DNA from: Dromiciops gliroides
Lineage: Eukaryota > Chordata > Mammalia > Microbiotheria > Microbiotheriidae
Direction: 5' to 3'
Assembly: GCF_019393635.1 (NCBI RefSeq)
Contig: NC_057862.1
Span: 262,584,441-262,648,440, forward strand
DNA length: 64,000 bases
Shown here: positions 1 through 11,704 of the stretch, piece after piece
Numbering within the stretch: the first letter of the stretch is position 1
Layout: each line of letters opens with the position of its first letter
Notes under the pieces: generated by a model
Database searches by the model: none
What the model saw: the letters and a program-made list of their open reading frames with translations, nothing else
Told to the model about the DNA's origin: nothing
Position numbers and translations under genes: made by a program

Positions 1-643
1 TAATTCCCTGTTTTGTTGTCTACAAGAATGTAAAAGGGGAGCCCAACATAAGAAGTGTCATGTACAAGCTTTGTCTTTGATTTTAAACATTTGTGCAGCG
101 GCTTCTAGTTATGAAATTACTACTGTTGAATATTAAATATAGTTTTCATACCCATCCTCCTACAAGATAATAAACAGGTCAGAGACATCAATAATATCTC
201 CTATAATTTGTTCACCCAGATTAGAGAAGTCGATTTCTGCCCGTCTTAGCAGAAGTAGGTATCTCACAGAAATCAGATCAGAGAATGGATAGGAAAAACA
301 TAATATCAATTTAATATTTTGTCCCAAGAAGAAATATATAGCACATGATCATGTGGAGACTCCCCTGCTAAGAAGAGAGCTCAGAGACTCCCCATTTATG
401 AGGGTATATGTTTTTTTTTTGTCCACTGATTACAGGGTGTTGTCAGTTTAAATAGTATGATACAGAAGGAAAGGCAGTTTAACAATTTCAGTTATAACAA
501 GTATGGAGGAAATACCAAACCATCATGATAAGATTACAGGATTCCAAAAAACAAAGGTTTTGGCAAGGATGAGGATGCCCAGATGTTACCATAAGATAGG
601 GACTTATCCTGAGGGAAAAGAAGTCACTAGGTAGGGTCTTTTA
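1..643. other. Intergenic, nothing recognised
   Basis: AT-rich sequence with no open frame of note and no repeat I can name. It ends at the 4-bp duplication flanking the solo LTR that follows. Confidence 0.4.
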
Positions 644-647
644 TCTG

Positions 648-1115
648 TGTTATGACTAAGATCTAATGTATGGTCGCCTTACCTGCCTCCCTGCAGTGTG
701 GGAGGAGAACTAGCTACAGTTTACTTATAAATTCAGCAACAGTTTAGGCTTTTAAGCATTTATTAAAGTATATTAGAAGATGATAGAGAGAGCGAGCACA
801 TGTCTCTGAAAGGATGGAAAAGCCCTAACCCAGATCTATGCGGGAGAGAGAGGGAAAAAAACAAAACAAAACCTGCCTTCACCTAGCAGCTCACGCTTCC
901 GAAAGGAAAGAGTTCCACACCGTTCCCCGGAAGTCCCTTGTTGAACAGGAAGAAGGGCAGTCCCCACATAGAGCTCCAAGCTAATTGGCTGATCGCATTC
1001 AAGTCCATTGATTGACATGACTTTAAGGTGGTCTATGAATAGAGGCAACTTCCGAGACACCAATATGACCATCGAAATCTCAGAGAGGTCACCTCATCTT
1101 TTCTCGGTTCTCACA
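648..1115 (-). mobile_element. Solo LTR (ERV, class I-like), minus strand
   Basis: The segment starts TG and ends CA and is flanked by the direct 4-bp duplication TCTG (644-647 and 1116-1119). Read on the minus strand, its 3' part carries AATAAATGCTTAAAAG, then GGCGACCA and ATTAGAT, and ends TAACA. The same order appears at the end of the LTRs at 20,712-21,084 and 29,001-29,413. It also shares an AGCCAATTAGCTTGGAGCT block with the latter. A single LTR with an intact 4-bp duplication and no internal region is a solo LTR left by LTR-LTR recombination. It is clearly older than the 20.7-kb element. Confidence 0.75.
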
Positions 1116-1119
1116 TCTG

Positions 1120-1615
1120 CTAGCTATCTGGGTTCAGTTTGGAGTTCAGTTGAAGGACATTTTGTCCCTGTTGATCGAAGATTTCATAAAAATACTTTTG
1201 GATAGTAAGGTACCTCCATCAAATCCAGGTGATCCATATATTCATATTAACACTACCCATGAGTTACAACACAAAAAATAATAAAATGTATTGAATGAAT
1301 TAAAATTTAACTATTCAGTTTTAATGTCTAGTTTTTGTCTTTAGACTTCTGAAAGATATTGGCCAAGTCATAAGGCTTATGTGTATTTTAAAAATATTTT
1401 GGTAGCATGTTTATCAAAAAGGTTTTATTTTATTTCCCAATGGGTTCTAAAGATTAATTATTTAGAAGACCCAGAGATTCAATCTTTATTCCTGTTGGTA
1501 CATGTAATTATAGTTTTCAATGATATATATTATTATAATAATAAAGATCTATTTCAACTTTTAAACCTATTTTTTTTTTCACCTTGAAATTTCACTAATA
1601 CAACTTTCTTTTACC
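1120..1615. other. AT-rich spacer
   Basis: No gene or recognised repeat seen. Confidence 0.35.
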
Positions 1616-1765
1616 TTTTTTTTTTTTTGGTGAGGTAATTGGGATTAAGTGACTTGCCCAGGGTCACACAGCTAGTTAAGTATTAAGTGTCTGTGGCTGG
1701 ATTTGAACTCAGGTCCTCCTGAATCCAGGGCTGGTGCTTTATCCACTGTGCCACCTAGCTGCCCC
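1616..1765 (-). mobile_element. Short CORE-SINE (WSINE1/SINE1-like)
   Basis: The insert runs from a leading T-run through CAATTGGGATTAAGTGACTT and CCCAGGGTCACACAGCTAG to CCACCTAGCTGCCCC. This is the reverse complement of the short marsupial tRNA-derived CORE-SINE, which ends in poly(A). About 150 bp, near full length. Confidence 0.9.
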
Positions 1766-2085
1766 AAACCTAACTTTTATAGTATAATTTTCAAGGGAAA
1801 GGACTAGGTTTGTACTTGTGATATGTACACATTCCACTAAGATAAAAAGAAATTAAAATACTCATCTGTTTTGTTTCCAGTTTTAAGAAGCCTGAAATTA
1901 TAAGCTTATTTATCACAATGGATTATGTTGTTTTAATTATTTTCATGGAAATAATGTTTTATGTACTTATATAATGCTTTATATGTGAAATTTTCTGAGA
2001 AAAATTCAAGAAAACTTGTATATTATCCTTACAGCATTTGAGGTATTTACACAGGGAGCCGGTATTATTAAAAATGTTTCTTTTA

Positions 2086-2230
2086 GGGGGCAGCTAGGTG
2101 GCACAGTGGATAAAGTACCGGCCCTGGATTCAGGAGTACCTGAGTTCAAATCTGGCCTCAGACACTTGACACTTACTAGCTGTGTGACCCTGGGCAAGTC
2201 ACTTGACCCCCATTGCCTTAAAAAAAAAAA
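2086..2230 (+). mobile_element. Short CORE-SINE (WSINE1/SINE1-like)
   Basis: The copy begins GGGGGCAGCTAGGTGGCACAG, continues through the core TGTGTGACCCTGGGCAAGTC and ends with an A10 tail. Full length, plus strand. Confidence 0.92.
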
Positions 2231-2604
2231 GTATGTCAAGTTAGACTAATTTTGTGTAAGTAAAGATTAATTTATATGAATTTCTAACATCTTGAGATTT
2301 TGCAATAAAAATTTAAAAAGACTAGGGTCTTTTTGTATTACAAAGTGAAAGATAAATTTTACAAATACTTATAATTCAAATATGTTAATTCTGTAAATAG
2401 TGCTCTTTTGGGTGTTATTTTCCTCCAAATATGTTGTCTATGCAAGATGAATGTATCCAATTGAACATTATTTGAGGATTAAAAATTTGTTTCCATTAAT
2501 GTATTTTACATGCTAGAACAGTTAAAGACATCTAACTTGAAATATAAATCTAAGTTTTAAAGCATGATTGTCAAGTTGCCCTTGATTCTAAAAACTCATT
2601 CATA

Positions 2605-2795
2605 TAAACACTTCAAAGTTTTCAAAACAACCCCAAGAGGTATTATGAACATTATTGTTCACATTTTATAATGAAGAAATTGAAGTGAAGAAATTGTCTA
2701 TCGTCACACAGTTATTAGGTGTCTGGGCTGATATTTGAAACCAGGTCTCCTGATTGCAGGACTAACAGTCTTTCCACTACATGATGCTGCCATAA
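2605..2795 (-). mobile_element. Old MIR-like SINE
   Basis: Degenerate reverse-complement MIR pattern: an ACAACCCC-like start, an ATTTTATAATGAAGAAA segment, TCACACAGTTATTAGG, then a tRNA-like head region. It is far more diverged than the short CORE-SINEs nearby. Confidence 0.55.
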
Positions 2796-3099
2796 CATAA
2801 AAGACATGCTGTAGGACCAATTGACTTTGGGTAAATAGGATACTTGTGCCGATTGTGAAGGTTCACAGTTGATCTTCTTAACTGAACTGGAATCTGTTAA
2901 AAGACTTCTATGGATGTTTTAAAGCAACAATTTGTATATCATTTGACAATTGTTGTAAATGTCACTTCAACAAGGATTATTTGCTAAATTGTTTCCCAGT
3001 AATTACGGAGACCTAGACAGGGATACAAGAGCTTGAACTAATGAATATCTGGCTTTTTACCATGAATTAAACAACTACATTGGCCTTGTTGCACAAGAC

Positions 3100-3485
3100 A
3101 TTCTTTTTATTTAAAAAAAGTATTAATATGTTTCATTTTTTAAAATCACCTGTTCAATCAGCAAAAAGAAAAATGCCTTCTTCCCCTCCCACCCCACCCA
3201 CCAAATGAGAATGAAAAACAAAACCACTTTTATAAATATGTATAATCAAGCAAAACAAATTTCTGTGTTGGTCATGTGTAAAAGAAAAATATGTACATAG
3301 ACATGTACATATAAATGTGTATATGCATGTGACATATATGTCTTGTTCTGTACTCTGAGTTTTTTGCCTCTATAACAGGAGGTTGAGTAGAGTGTTTCAT
3401 TATCAGTCCTCTGAATTGATCAGAGTTCCTAGTTAAAGTTATTTGTCATAATATTGTTATTATTATATATACATTGTTCTCCTGG
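3100..3485 (-). mobile_element. L1 3' end fragment, minus strand
   Basis: The order of blocks (an A/T-rich start, a TTCTTCCCCTCCCACC-like pyrimidine tract, ATTGATCAGAGTTC, ATATTGTTATTATTATAT, TTGTTCTCCTGG) matches the minus-strand 3' UTR and ORF2 end of the marsupial L1 copies at 14.4, 28.3 and 55.9 kb. Fragment only. Confidence 0.6.
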
Positions 3486-5275
3486 AAGGTAGAGTCAGGG
3501 TGGTAGAGTAGTAGAAAGAAATATAACCTAGCTCCCCTACCACACCTCCACAAAGAACTAGAAAACCAGACCAAATTCTGATGGCAAAATCCAAGAAAAA
3601 GTTGCCAGTCATTTTTCCAGCCCAGGTTGGTATAGGGAGATATATCTGTAGACACAGAAGATAGGACCTACCTGCTAAAGAGAGTGCCACATAGAGCAAA
3701 CTAGCACAAGAATGAGGCTATGCACTAGAACAAGAAGAAATCCCATATCCGTACTGGAACACTAGGATGGGAAAAGATGCCAACTGGCAGATTTGTCACC
3801 CACCACTTAGTTCCAGGTTACAGATCCAGGGAAGACTAAGGAAGGTAACAGAACCTAGGTGTGATATTCTGGTTTAAGGAGAAGACATAAGCTTGAGGCT
3901 GTATGCTTAGAGGAAAACAAGTTCAGAAGCAAGCAGCATAAGAATATCTTAAATCCCAGTAGCAGAGTAGGGTCTAAATTCCAACTTCTGGCCTAATCTG
4001 AAGCCTGAAATGGGATAGTCAGGACGGGAATCCTAAAAGAGAGCCTGAAGATCTGTCACTGTGAATCAACAAAACTTTCCAGTTGGCTGACTGGGGCTAA
4101 GTCCAGCAGCAGTCTACAATTATTCAAACTTAGGTCAGGAGCTTGGAAAACTCAAACCAGGGGCTCAGCAATCAGACTTTACTCTAAATCAGACCACCTT
4201 GGAGCAGAGCACTGAAAGCTTGAAGGTCCCCTGCCTAAGATCCAGAATGACATATTGTCTCAAACCCCCAATACTGCCCAAGAAAGCAGCAATAGAACCA
4301 ACCTAGACCTTTTCTCCAGAAGTGCACACAACCAAGAAATAGGCTGGAAGAATGAGCAAACAAACAAGAAACAAAAAGAAAAAAATTATGAAAAGCTATT
4401 ATGGTAACAGGGATGCTCAAGACACAAATCCAGAATAGAATTGACTCTAAAACATCCATAAGCAAAGCCTTAAAGAAAAATACACATGGACACAAACTCA
4501 ATTAGAATTCCTAAAAGAAAGCAAGAGTTAAAAATAAAAATATTAAATAAATGAGTGCTAGAAGAAAAAATGAAAAAGAAATGAGGATTATGGAAGAAAA
4601 TTGGAAAAGGAATTAACAGTGTGGCATGAGAGGTACAAAATGTTGCCCAAGGAACTTCCTGAAATTAAAATGGACAAATAGAAGCTAATGAATCAATGAG
4701 ACAACAAGAAATATTAAAAATAAAGTCAAAAGGCTGAAAAAGTAGGAGAAAATGTAAAGTATCTTGTAGAAAAATAACTGATCTGGAAAACAGCCTCAGG
4801 GGGAAAAAATCTAAGAATCAATGGACTACCTAAATGCCATGACCAAAAAACGATCTTAAACATCACATTTCACAAAAATCGTAAAAGAAAATTTCCCAGA
4901 TCTCTTCGAACTGGAGAGAAAAGTAGAAATAGAAAGAATCCATCAACCATCTCCTGAAGGAAACCCCAAAATGAAAACTCCCAGCAACATTATAGACAAA
5001 ATCCAGAGTTTCCAGGCCAAAGAAAAAGTATTGCAAGCAACCAGAAGAAAGAATTCAAATACAAAGGAATACTAGTCATAGTCTTACACAATTTAACAGT
5101 AAAAACTATAAAGGAAAATTTAGAATACATTACTTCAGAAAGCAAAGAAAATGAGCTTACAGCCAAAAATAATTTACCCCACAAAACTGAGTATAATCCT
5201 ACAAGGAAAAAAGTGGATTTTTAATGAAATAGAGGACTTCCAGACATTCCTGATTAAAAGGTAAACAAGAATAAA
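3486..5275 (+). mobile_element. L1-related LINE, 5' UTR and ORF1-like region, plus strand
   Basis: The start resembles an L1 5' end (AGAGTCAGGGTGGTAGAGTAG). The 3' part can be read as degraded ORF1-like protein with IERIHRPSPEGNPKMKTPS and KEKVLQATRRK, which resembles the L1 ORF1 RNA-binding region. It then carries CAGCCAAAAATAATTTACCC and ACTGAGTATAATCCTACAAG. The same two blocks occur in reverse in the L1 at 18.8-20.4 kb, so the two are one family. No ORF2 follows, so this is either an ORF1-only (HAL1-like) copy or a truncated L1. Many stops; not a functional gene. Confidence 0.6.
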
Positions 5276-5284
5276 TAATCCTCA

Positions 5285-5640
5285 GTAATTGAACTTTTTT
5301 TTTTCTCTAGATGCTTGCATCATTTTTTTTTTCTTTAGTCTGGAAGATTTGAATTTTGAGCATCAAGTTCCTGGGAGTTTTGTTTTCTTTTCTCTTATTT
5401 TTCTAGGAGGTAATTTGGTGAATTCCTTGTATTTTTACTTTGTTTTCTGACTGATATGTTTAAGGAATTTTCATGATTTTTTTTTCAAGTGTAGCATTTA
5501 GGCTCCATTTTTTCAGTTATGACTTTTAAGTGGTCTAATGATTTCTTTTTCATTTTTCTTTTGACTTGTTTCCAGGTAATTTTTTTGGCATATAAAATAT
5601 CTTACATTTTCTTTTAGTTTTTTCAGTCTTTTGACTATGC
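5285..5640 (-). mobile_element. L1 ORF1-like fragment, minus strand
   Basis: T-rich sequence whose reverse complement is A-rich and lysine/glutamate-coding, typical of the L1 ORF1 coiled-coil region. Its position directly after the plus-strand L1 piece suggests an inverted partner fragment or a separate old insertion. Confidence 0.4.
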
Positions 5641-6535
5641 TGATTATTTTCAAATCCTGACTGCTGCTGACCTGATTTCTCATCTCCAACTATTTTTCAT
5701 ATATTTCAAACTGGATGTTCAATGGACATCTTAAACTCCTCATGTCCCAAACTGAACTCATTATCTTTTCCCTGAAAACCTCTCCCTCCCAAATTTCTCT
5801 ATTATTGTCAATCCCCCAGGTTAACAGCATAGGAATTATTCTCGATTTCCCACTCTCTGTCACTACCTATAGCCAATCTGTTGCCAAGGCCTGTCAATTT
5901 CACCTTGGCAACATCTCATGAATATTCCTCCTTCTCTTATTGGATACTGCCATCACTCTGGTATAGGCCCTCATCTCTTTACTCTTACACTATTGCAAAG
6001 GTCTACCTGCCACATATCTCTCTTTCCTCCATCCCATCCTCCATTTAGCCACCAAAGTAATTTTCCTAAAGTACACTTATGACAATATCATCCAAACTCA
6101 ATAACCTGCCCGTATTATCTCAAAAACCAAATACAAAATCCTATTTGGCATTCAAAGCCCTTAATAAACCTCTCCTTCCTCCCTTCTTTTCCAATCTTCT
6201 TACAATTTTAATACCCTAAACACAATAATACTGGCCTCCTTTCTCTGGGCATTTTTATTGACCCTCCCTCATGGCTGTAATGTTCTCCCTCCTCATCCCC
6301 ACTTCTTGGATTCCCTGCCTTCCTGTAAGTCCCAGCTAAAATCCTACCTTCTACAGGAAGACTTTCCCAATCCTTTTAAATTCTAACCTCTTTCCTCTGT
6401 TGATTACTTCATATTTATCTTGTATAGCTTGTTTGCATGCTTTCCTCCCCCATCAGATTGTGAGCTCCTCAAGGGCAGATTTTCTTTTTTTGTATCCCTA
6501 GAATTTAACACAGTACTTGGCACTTTGACTGACTG
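5641..6535 (+). mobile_element. L2 LINE, 3' part of ORF2 and 3' UTR
   Basis: The translation includes SQTELIIFSLKTSPSQIS and GIILDFPLSVTTYSQS, the post-RT part of L2 (CR1-clade) ORF2. The L2 tail follows, with AGATTGTGAGCTCCTCAAGG and AACACAGTACTTGGCAC. It ends in a short TGAC repeat (6,529-6,543). 5' truncated and inactive. Confidence 0.8.
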
Positions 6536-6636
6536 ACTGACTGATTTTTTGGTTATCTCTGCATGTAATCAAAGAACCTCTTCCTCCTATACACTATATG
6601 GTTAGCCAACCAGAAGCAGTTACAAAATGTATACTC

Positions 6637-6779
6637 GGGGCAGCTAGGTGGTGCAGTGGATAAAGCACCGGCCCTGGATTCAGGAGTACTTGAGTTCAAA
6701 TCTGGTCTCAGACACTTGACACTTACTAGCTGTGTGACCCTGGGCAAGTCACTTAATATCCATTGCCCTGCAAAAAAAA
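6637..6779 (+). mobile_element. Short CORE-SINE with 13-bp target duplication
   Basis: A full-length copy is flanked by the perfect duplication AAAATGTATACTC (6,624-6,636 and 6,780-6,792). The duplication and poly(A) tail show L1-type target-primed insertion. Confidence 0.93.
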
Positions 6780-6792
6780 AAAATGTATACTC

Positions 6793-7945
6793 ATGCTCTA
6801 CAATCTCTCTAATGCACTTCTTTGTGCCATCATGATTCTCCTAGTTTCTTTCACATGCACAGATACCACCAGAGACCCCCTTTGGATGTGCCAGACCCCT
6901 GTTATGTTCGTTCAGGTCACGCCTTCTAACTGTGGGTTTCCCACCCCCACCCCATCTGAAAAAAATTTGCCATCTGCAACAAATCAGCAGTCCTGAATTT
7001 TCAACATATTGTTCATGTCCCTAATCCAAAAAGTCATCTACATTTTGGGAAGGCATAAGCATTGTCCTTTACTTGTTTCCCCAATGTAATATAGGATAGC
7101 CTCAAAATAGTCTATGTGGCATAATTTTATATACTCAAACCAGAGGCAAAAATTACAATTGTCCTCAAATACAAAGTTATTCAGATTCAACAAACCAGGA
7201 AAACTTCAAAAAGTTTACCAAAGATTACTACTATCCTGGTATTCAACAGGTAACTGATTTGATATTCAAAATGGTCTTCCTGAACCAAAAGGCAATAAAG
7301 AAAGGAAAAGGAAAAGAAAATCAATTTCCAGTATAAGAAGAAACCTAGTCTTTACAGAGCTTCCCAATGTGAATCTCTTGCACAAAGGGATTTAAGACCT
7401 ATGGTCAACTAAAAATTACCCTCTTCCTCTTTGAAGAGAAACTCACTATCCTGGTGAAAACTTCCAGAATTTTCTTAGCAACCAAGGCAATCCAAGTAGA
7501 ATCTGGACAAAATTTTCAAACCATTCTTTTCTATTCAGAATTTCCTTAGCAGTCCTATGACATAGGAAATCCCCTTAGAAATCCAGGCAAGTTTCCTCTG
7601 GATCCTTACCCTGAAGGGCATCTAAAATTTTTCCCTGTGTAGATCAGACTATCTTCCCCAGATTAATTTCCTTATTGTCATTCTGGTTCTCACTGAATGT
7701 GGTTTAGAGCCTGGGGAAAGCTGTCATTTTTTCAGTGGGGGTCTCCCCTATCTCAGCCAGAAAATGCAATTGGAAATTTAGAGAGGTCCTAATCTCTGAA
7801 TGGACTGCCAAAATATGGCACCCCTCTAACCCTACTCTTCCTTCCTCTGGCTAGAGGCATGGTGAGAGGAGCAGTTACATCAGTGACCATTCACCTGGTT
7901 ATATGATTAAAAGCCCTGTATTAAGGACTATATCAGTCTACAGTA
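6793..7945. other. Uncharacterised, repeat-like but unassigned
   Basis: No long frame and no family I recognise. Composition and position beside the minus-strand ERV pol fragment leave open that part of it is old ERV or LTR sequence. Confidence 0.3.
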
Positions 7946-8099
7946 TTTTTTTTTTTAAGTGAGGCAATTGGGGTTAAGTGACTTGCCCAGGGTTGGTCAC
8001 ACAGTTACAAAATGTCTGAGAAGCCATATTTGAACTCAGGAAGATGAATCTTCCTGATTCCAAACTTGGTGATTTATCCACTGCACCATCTAGCTGCCC
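7946..8099 (-). mobile_element. Short CORE-SINE, diverged
   Basis: A T-run, then GAGGCAATTGGGGTTAAGTG and a clear core, ending CACCATCTAGCTGCCC. It has several indels relative to its neighbours, so it is older. Confidence 0.85.
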
Positions 8100-9049
8100 A
8101 ATATAGATAATATGACTATAACAAACCTTATGTACAGAATTCAATAATACAAAAAGTATCAGTATTTAACAATCAATCAACAAATGAAAAGTTTGGAAAA
8201 CTACACTAATGGAATTGTCAGGGAACATTCTGGGGGGAAAAATCTAACTATATATACTTCCTAAAAATTATTTTCCCCAAATTTCTCCAGGATCTTGCTG
8301 TTTGGGATTATCTAAAAATCAAGAGTCCCAGGCAGAGAATGTCTCTAGGGGTCCCCAGAAAAGTGAAGGGCCTTATCTCACACAAGGCTTCACATATAGC
8401 ATAGGCTACATAGGCTCTCACCAACCGAAAGGCCAAATGTTACTTTTCAGTACATCCCAGCAAGTTTCTGTGGTACCCTTAAAGGGATAGGAAATAGGTT
8501 CATAGTGTCACTCAGGTTTCTCTCCATCAGATTGGCTGGGTCTATGACAGCCAATCGCCACTTCGTACCTTGTGGCATGAGAACTGCACTCATATCTGCA
8601 AACTATGTTCTTATGTTCTAACTATTGACAGTTTGGGGCCCACTCAGGAAGAAATTTGCCTACTCAGAAGAAATCCCTTTCTGGCAGTTTAACTGGCATT
8701 ATGAGCCAGTTCTCCTCAAGGAGATGGCTCTTCCTGGTTTGCAGAGTGGCTATGTTAGTTATAAAGCACTTTCATTTCAGCACTAACTCAGTGGTGGCTG
8801 TTGCAATGTGTTTAACAGTGAGGATTTTGGTCCATGCTGGTATAGAAATCAGTGTTTGTAGTGTTAGTGGCATAATCTAGTGTATGCTGCTGTTTGGGGC
8901 CCCACTCAAGTCTTTTAATGTTCTTGTTATTTCATAGATTGTTGTCAGCATCATAACTAAGTGGAGAATATAGTGTTTCCAGAAACTAGTCTTTGAGTTT
9001 CCTTCTTATCCTTTGGAGATTTCAAGGAAGGGAAGGAAAGAAAGAAGCA
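8100..9049. other. Uncharacterised spacer
   Basis: No gene seen. Two GTTTGGGGCCC-containing blocks (near 8,630 and 8,893) suggest an internal repeat or a diverged retroviral region. Not assigned. Confidence 0.3.
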
Positions 9050-9265
9050 TTAATTCAACAACTACTATGTGCTAGACACTGTACTAAGTACTTTATAAAT
9101 ATTAGCTTATTTGATCCTCACAACAACCCTATGAGGTGAGTGCTCTTATTAACCCCATTTTATAATTAAGGAAACTGAAACAGACAGAGATTATGTGACT
9201 TGCCCAGGGTCAAACAGCTATTAAGTATCTGTGACTAGATTTGAACTCAGGTCTTTCTGACTCTG
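9050..9265 (-). mobile_element. MIR-like SINE
   Basis: Contains ACTACTATGTGCTAGACACTG, GATCCTCACAACAACCCTATG, CCCATTTTATAATTAAGGAAA and TTGCCCAGGGTCAAACAGC in reverse-complement MIR order, including the tRNA-like head at the right end. Confidence 0.75.
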
Positions 9266-9269
9266 GTTG

Positions 9270-10240
9270 GGGAATCAGTATTTCTGAAGTCCAAATCATA
9301 CCTAGAAACTTAATTGATGATTGACTTCTCTGCACCTTTTGTGCAGTAACTACCCATTCTCTATTGTTTAGTCCTCCAATAATTCTATCCTCTACCTCTT
9401 GCTTATCATGAGCCCTAAGTAGAATATCATCTATATAATTTTGAATAAGGCAAATAATTCTGTCAATTTTATCTACATCTTGTCTATACATATGAGGTTA
9501 TAAAACTGGGCTTTTAACATATCCCCGAGGCAATCTACAAAAAAGTATATTGTTGACTTTGCCATGTGAGGGCAAGTTATTTATTTTCATTGGCCACTGA
9601 CAATGATCACAAAAAAAGCCCAGACACAAAGGTCCATCATGTCTGTTCATTTCACTGGTCATTTCTAAATATTAGGAAGGACTCCCTTTATAGGTTCAAT
9701 GTCATCAATATGTTTCCTATGTTGTTGTTCAGTCATTCCAGTCTTGTCCAATTCTTCATGATCCCATTTGGGGTTTTCTTGGCAGAAATATTGGAGTGGT
9801 TTGCCATTTCCTTTTTCTAGCTCATTTTACAGATGAGGAAACTGAGGCAAACAGGGTTAAGTGACTTGCCCAAGGGAACACAGCTAGTGATCTGAGGACA
9901 GATGTTTCTTATAGTCTACCATAAATCTTTATTCTTTACTGGCCTTTTCACCAGCCAAAGTGAAAAGTTATATTTTCCTAATCATTCCTTCCCCTTCCTA
10001 TTCAAATCTTTCACTTTTGTGTTAATTTCCTTATCTCCATGTTGAGAAGTATTTATAACTTTCTTTTGTTGAGGCACAATCAACAGAAGGCTTTTCCTAC
10101 CAATAAACAGATGTAATTTTTCATTTCTGTTACAGGGCATAGTTTTAAAATATTATATCCACTCTAATTCTTACTTCTCCCAAGTCTGGGATGGAAACTG
10201 ACCTATAGATCATTTGGATCAATCTGCAATTTTAAACTTT
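9270..10240 (-). mobile_element. Broken ERV pol fragment (ERVL-like), minus strand
   Basis: The minus-strand frame at about 9,290-9,490 contains a YIDDILL reverse-transcriptase box, followed by a segment ending KFLGMIW as in retroviral RT. Residue spacing looks ERVL/class III-like, but this is from memory. Sequence to about 10,240 on the other side of a SINE insertion (9,722-9,897) may be upstream pol. No LTR could be tied to it. Old, truncated and broken by several changes. Confidence 0.55.
9722..9897 (-). mobile_element. Long CORE-SINE (MAR1-like) inserted in ERV fragment
   Basis: Begins TTGTTCAGTCATTCCAGTC and continues with GATCCCATTTGGGGTTTTC, TTGGAGTGGTTTGCCATTTC and CAGATGAGGAAACTGAGGC. 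This is the reverse complement of the long marsupial CORE-SINE with an RTE-type tail. Confidence 0.85.
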
Positions 10241-10255
10241 CTCTATACTTCCAAA

Positions 10256-10455
10256 GGGTAGCTAGGTAGCACGGTGGATAGAGTGCTGGGCCTAGAGTCA
10301 GGAAGACTTAGCATCTTGAGTTCAAATAGGGTAACTATTTGCCTCAGTTCCTCCTGTGTAAAATGATCTGGAGAAGGAAAAGGCAAACCACTCCAGTATC
10401 TTTGACAAGAAAACCCCAAATGGGGTGACCAAGAGGCAGACACGACTGGAAAAAA
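10256..10455 (+). mobile_element. Long CORE-SINE (MAR1-like)
   Basis: Head GGTAGCTAGGTAGCACGGTGG, then GGCAAACCACTCCAGTATC, AAACCCCAAATGGGGTGACC and a CAGACACGACTGG tail. The core is partly deleted. Confidence 0.85.
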
Positions 10456-11017
10456 AAAAAACCTGAAAATACATAGGAGTATATATGCCAGCCAATATAG
10501 AATTAAGGAGTTCTCCCATTGGGAGAAAGGTAACTCAGCTCAACCAAGAGAAAGAATCCTAGATCTCATCCAAAGGAAAACTCCCTGAAGTCTCTAATGT
10601 AACAAGTGTGGAATAGAGACAGGATATCCTCTTATGTCTTCTTGGAGTATTTTCTTTGAGCAATCTGAAGTGGGGTTGGCCTCTTTCATTTTCCTTCTCA
10701 AAGGTGGAGTCAGAAGCAGCTGAAGTGACTCAATGCTTGAAGAGTCCCTAAGAAGACTCTCCTCAAGCTTTAAGCTTGATGAGTTCTAAAAAGGGACTCA
10801 AAGGGGACTGACTGACTTTGAAGAGTCCCAAAAGGAACTTTTACTTCAAGAGTAATAAAGGCATTATTCCTGAAGAGTCTTGAAGGGGGACAGCCAAGGC
10901 TGGAACTCTCTTGCTTCTCATCAACTCTACCCCTCCCCTCATGCAGGTCAAGGCATTCATTTCCACCAATAAGGAGAGTCCCTTGCCAATGCATTTTGGG
11001 ACAGGAGTTACATGTTT
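10456..11017. other. Uncharacterised; GAGTCCC-rich stretch
   Basis: From 10,735 to 10,985 the motif GAAGAGTCCC or its variants recur in both orientations, together with a short palindrome AAGCTTTAAGCTT. I cannot assign a family. It could be a diverged retroviral leader or gag region lying upstream of the minus-strand pol fragment. Confidence 0.25.
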
Positions 11018-11030
11018 TTAGGCTCAGAAT

Positions 11031-11197
11031 TTAATTTTTTTTAGCTTTTTATTTAGTATTTTATTTTCCCCAATTATATGTAAAACAATTTTTAACATCC
11101 ATTTTTAACTTTGAGTTCCATATTCTCTTCCTTCCTCCCTCCCCCGACCCCTTTGAGAAGACAAGCAATCTGATATAGGTTTTCACATGTATAATCA
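11031..11197 (-). mobile_element. 5'-truncated L1 3' end with 13-bp duplication
   Basis: The L1 3' UTR in reverse is flanked by the exact duplication TTAGGCTCAGAAT (11,018-11,030 and 11,198-11,210). It carries the CCTTCCTCCCTCCCCC tract and the ATATAGGTTTTCACATG block shared with the other L1 3' ends. Insertion of about 167 bp. Confidence 0.85.
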
Positions 11198-11320
11198 TTA
11201 GGCTCAGAATATTTTTTTAAAAAGTTTGTTATACTCCTTTCCTTTGTGATCTTTATTCTAAAACTCCCCCATGGAAACTGGGATACCCCAATGGGCTTTT
11301 TATGCGGGGCTCCTGGTATT

Positions 11321-11555
11321 ATAGTAGCCTAGCTGGCAGTGGATGAAGTCAGGAAGACCTCAGTTCAAATCTGGCCTTTGACACTTACTAGCTATGTGTC
11401 CCTGGGCAAGTCACTGAACCTCAGTTTGCTTTAATCCACTGGTGAAAGAAATGGCCAGCCACTCCAGTATCTTTGCCAAGAGAACCCCATGGACCGTGTT
11501 TGTGTGCTATGGTCCACAGGGCAACCTGTGGTCACAGGATCATGACTAAACAATA
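11321..11555 (+). mobile_element. Long CORE-SINE (MAR1-like), diverged
   Basis: Contains GACACTTACTAGCTATGTG, CACTCCAGTATCTTTGCCAAG and an AACCCCATGGACC tail segment. The head is partly lost. Confidence 0.75.
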
Positions 11556-11704
11556 ATTGATTCACTATCCAACTCACCACAGCAGCGTTTCTTAACCTTT
11601 TCATCACTTCTCACACCACTCACAGTACCCTTTCCCACAACACTCTCCAGTGAGAATCATGCTTCATATTTTGTTGAAAAAAGAAATTGAGGGTATTTGT
11701 GGAG

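Noticed and set aside
9210-9491. A 93-residue minus-strand frame as a host gene
   Set aside because: It carries a retroviral RT box and is part of a broken ERV fragment.
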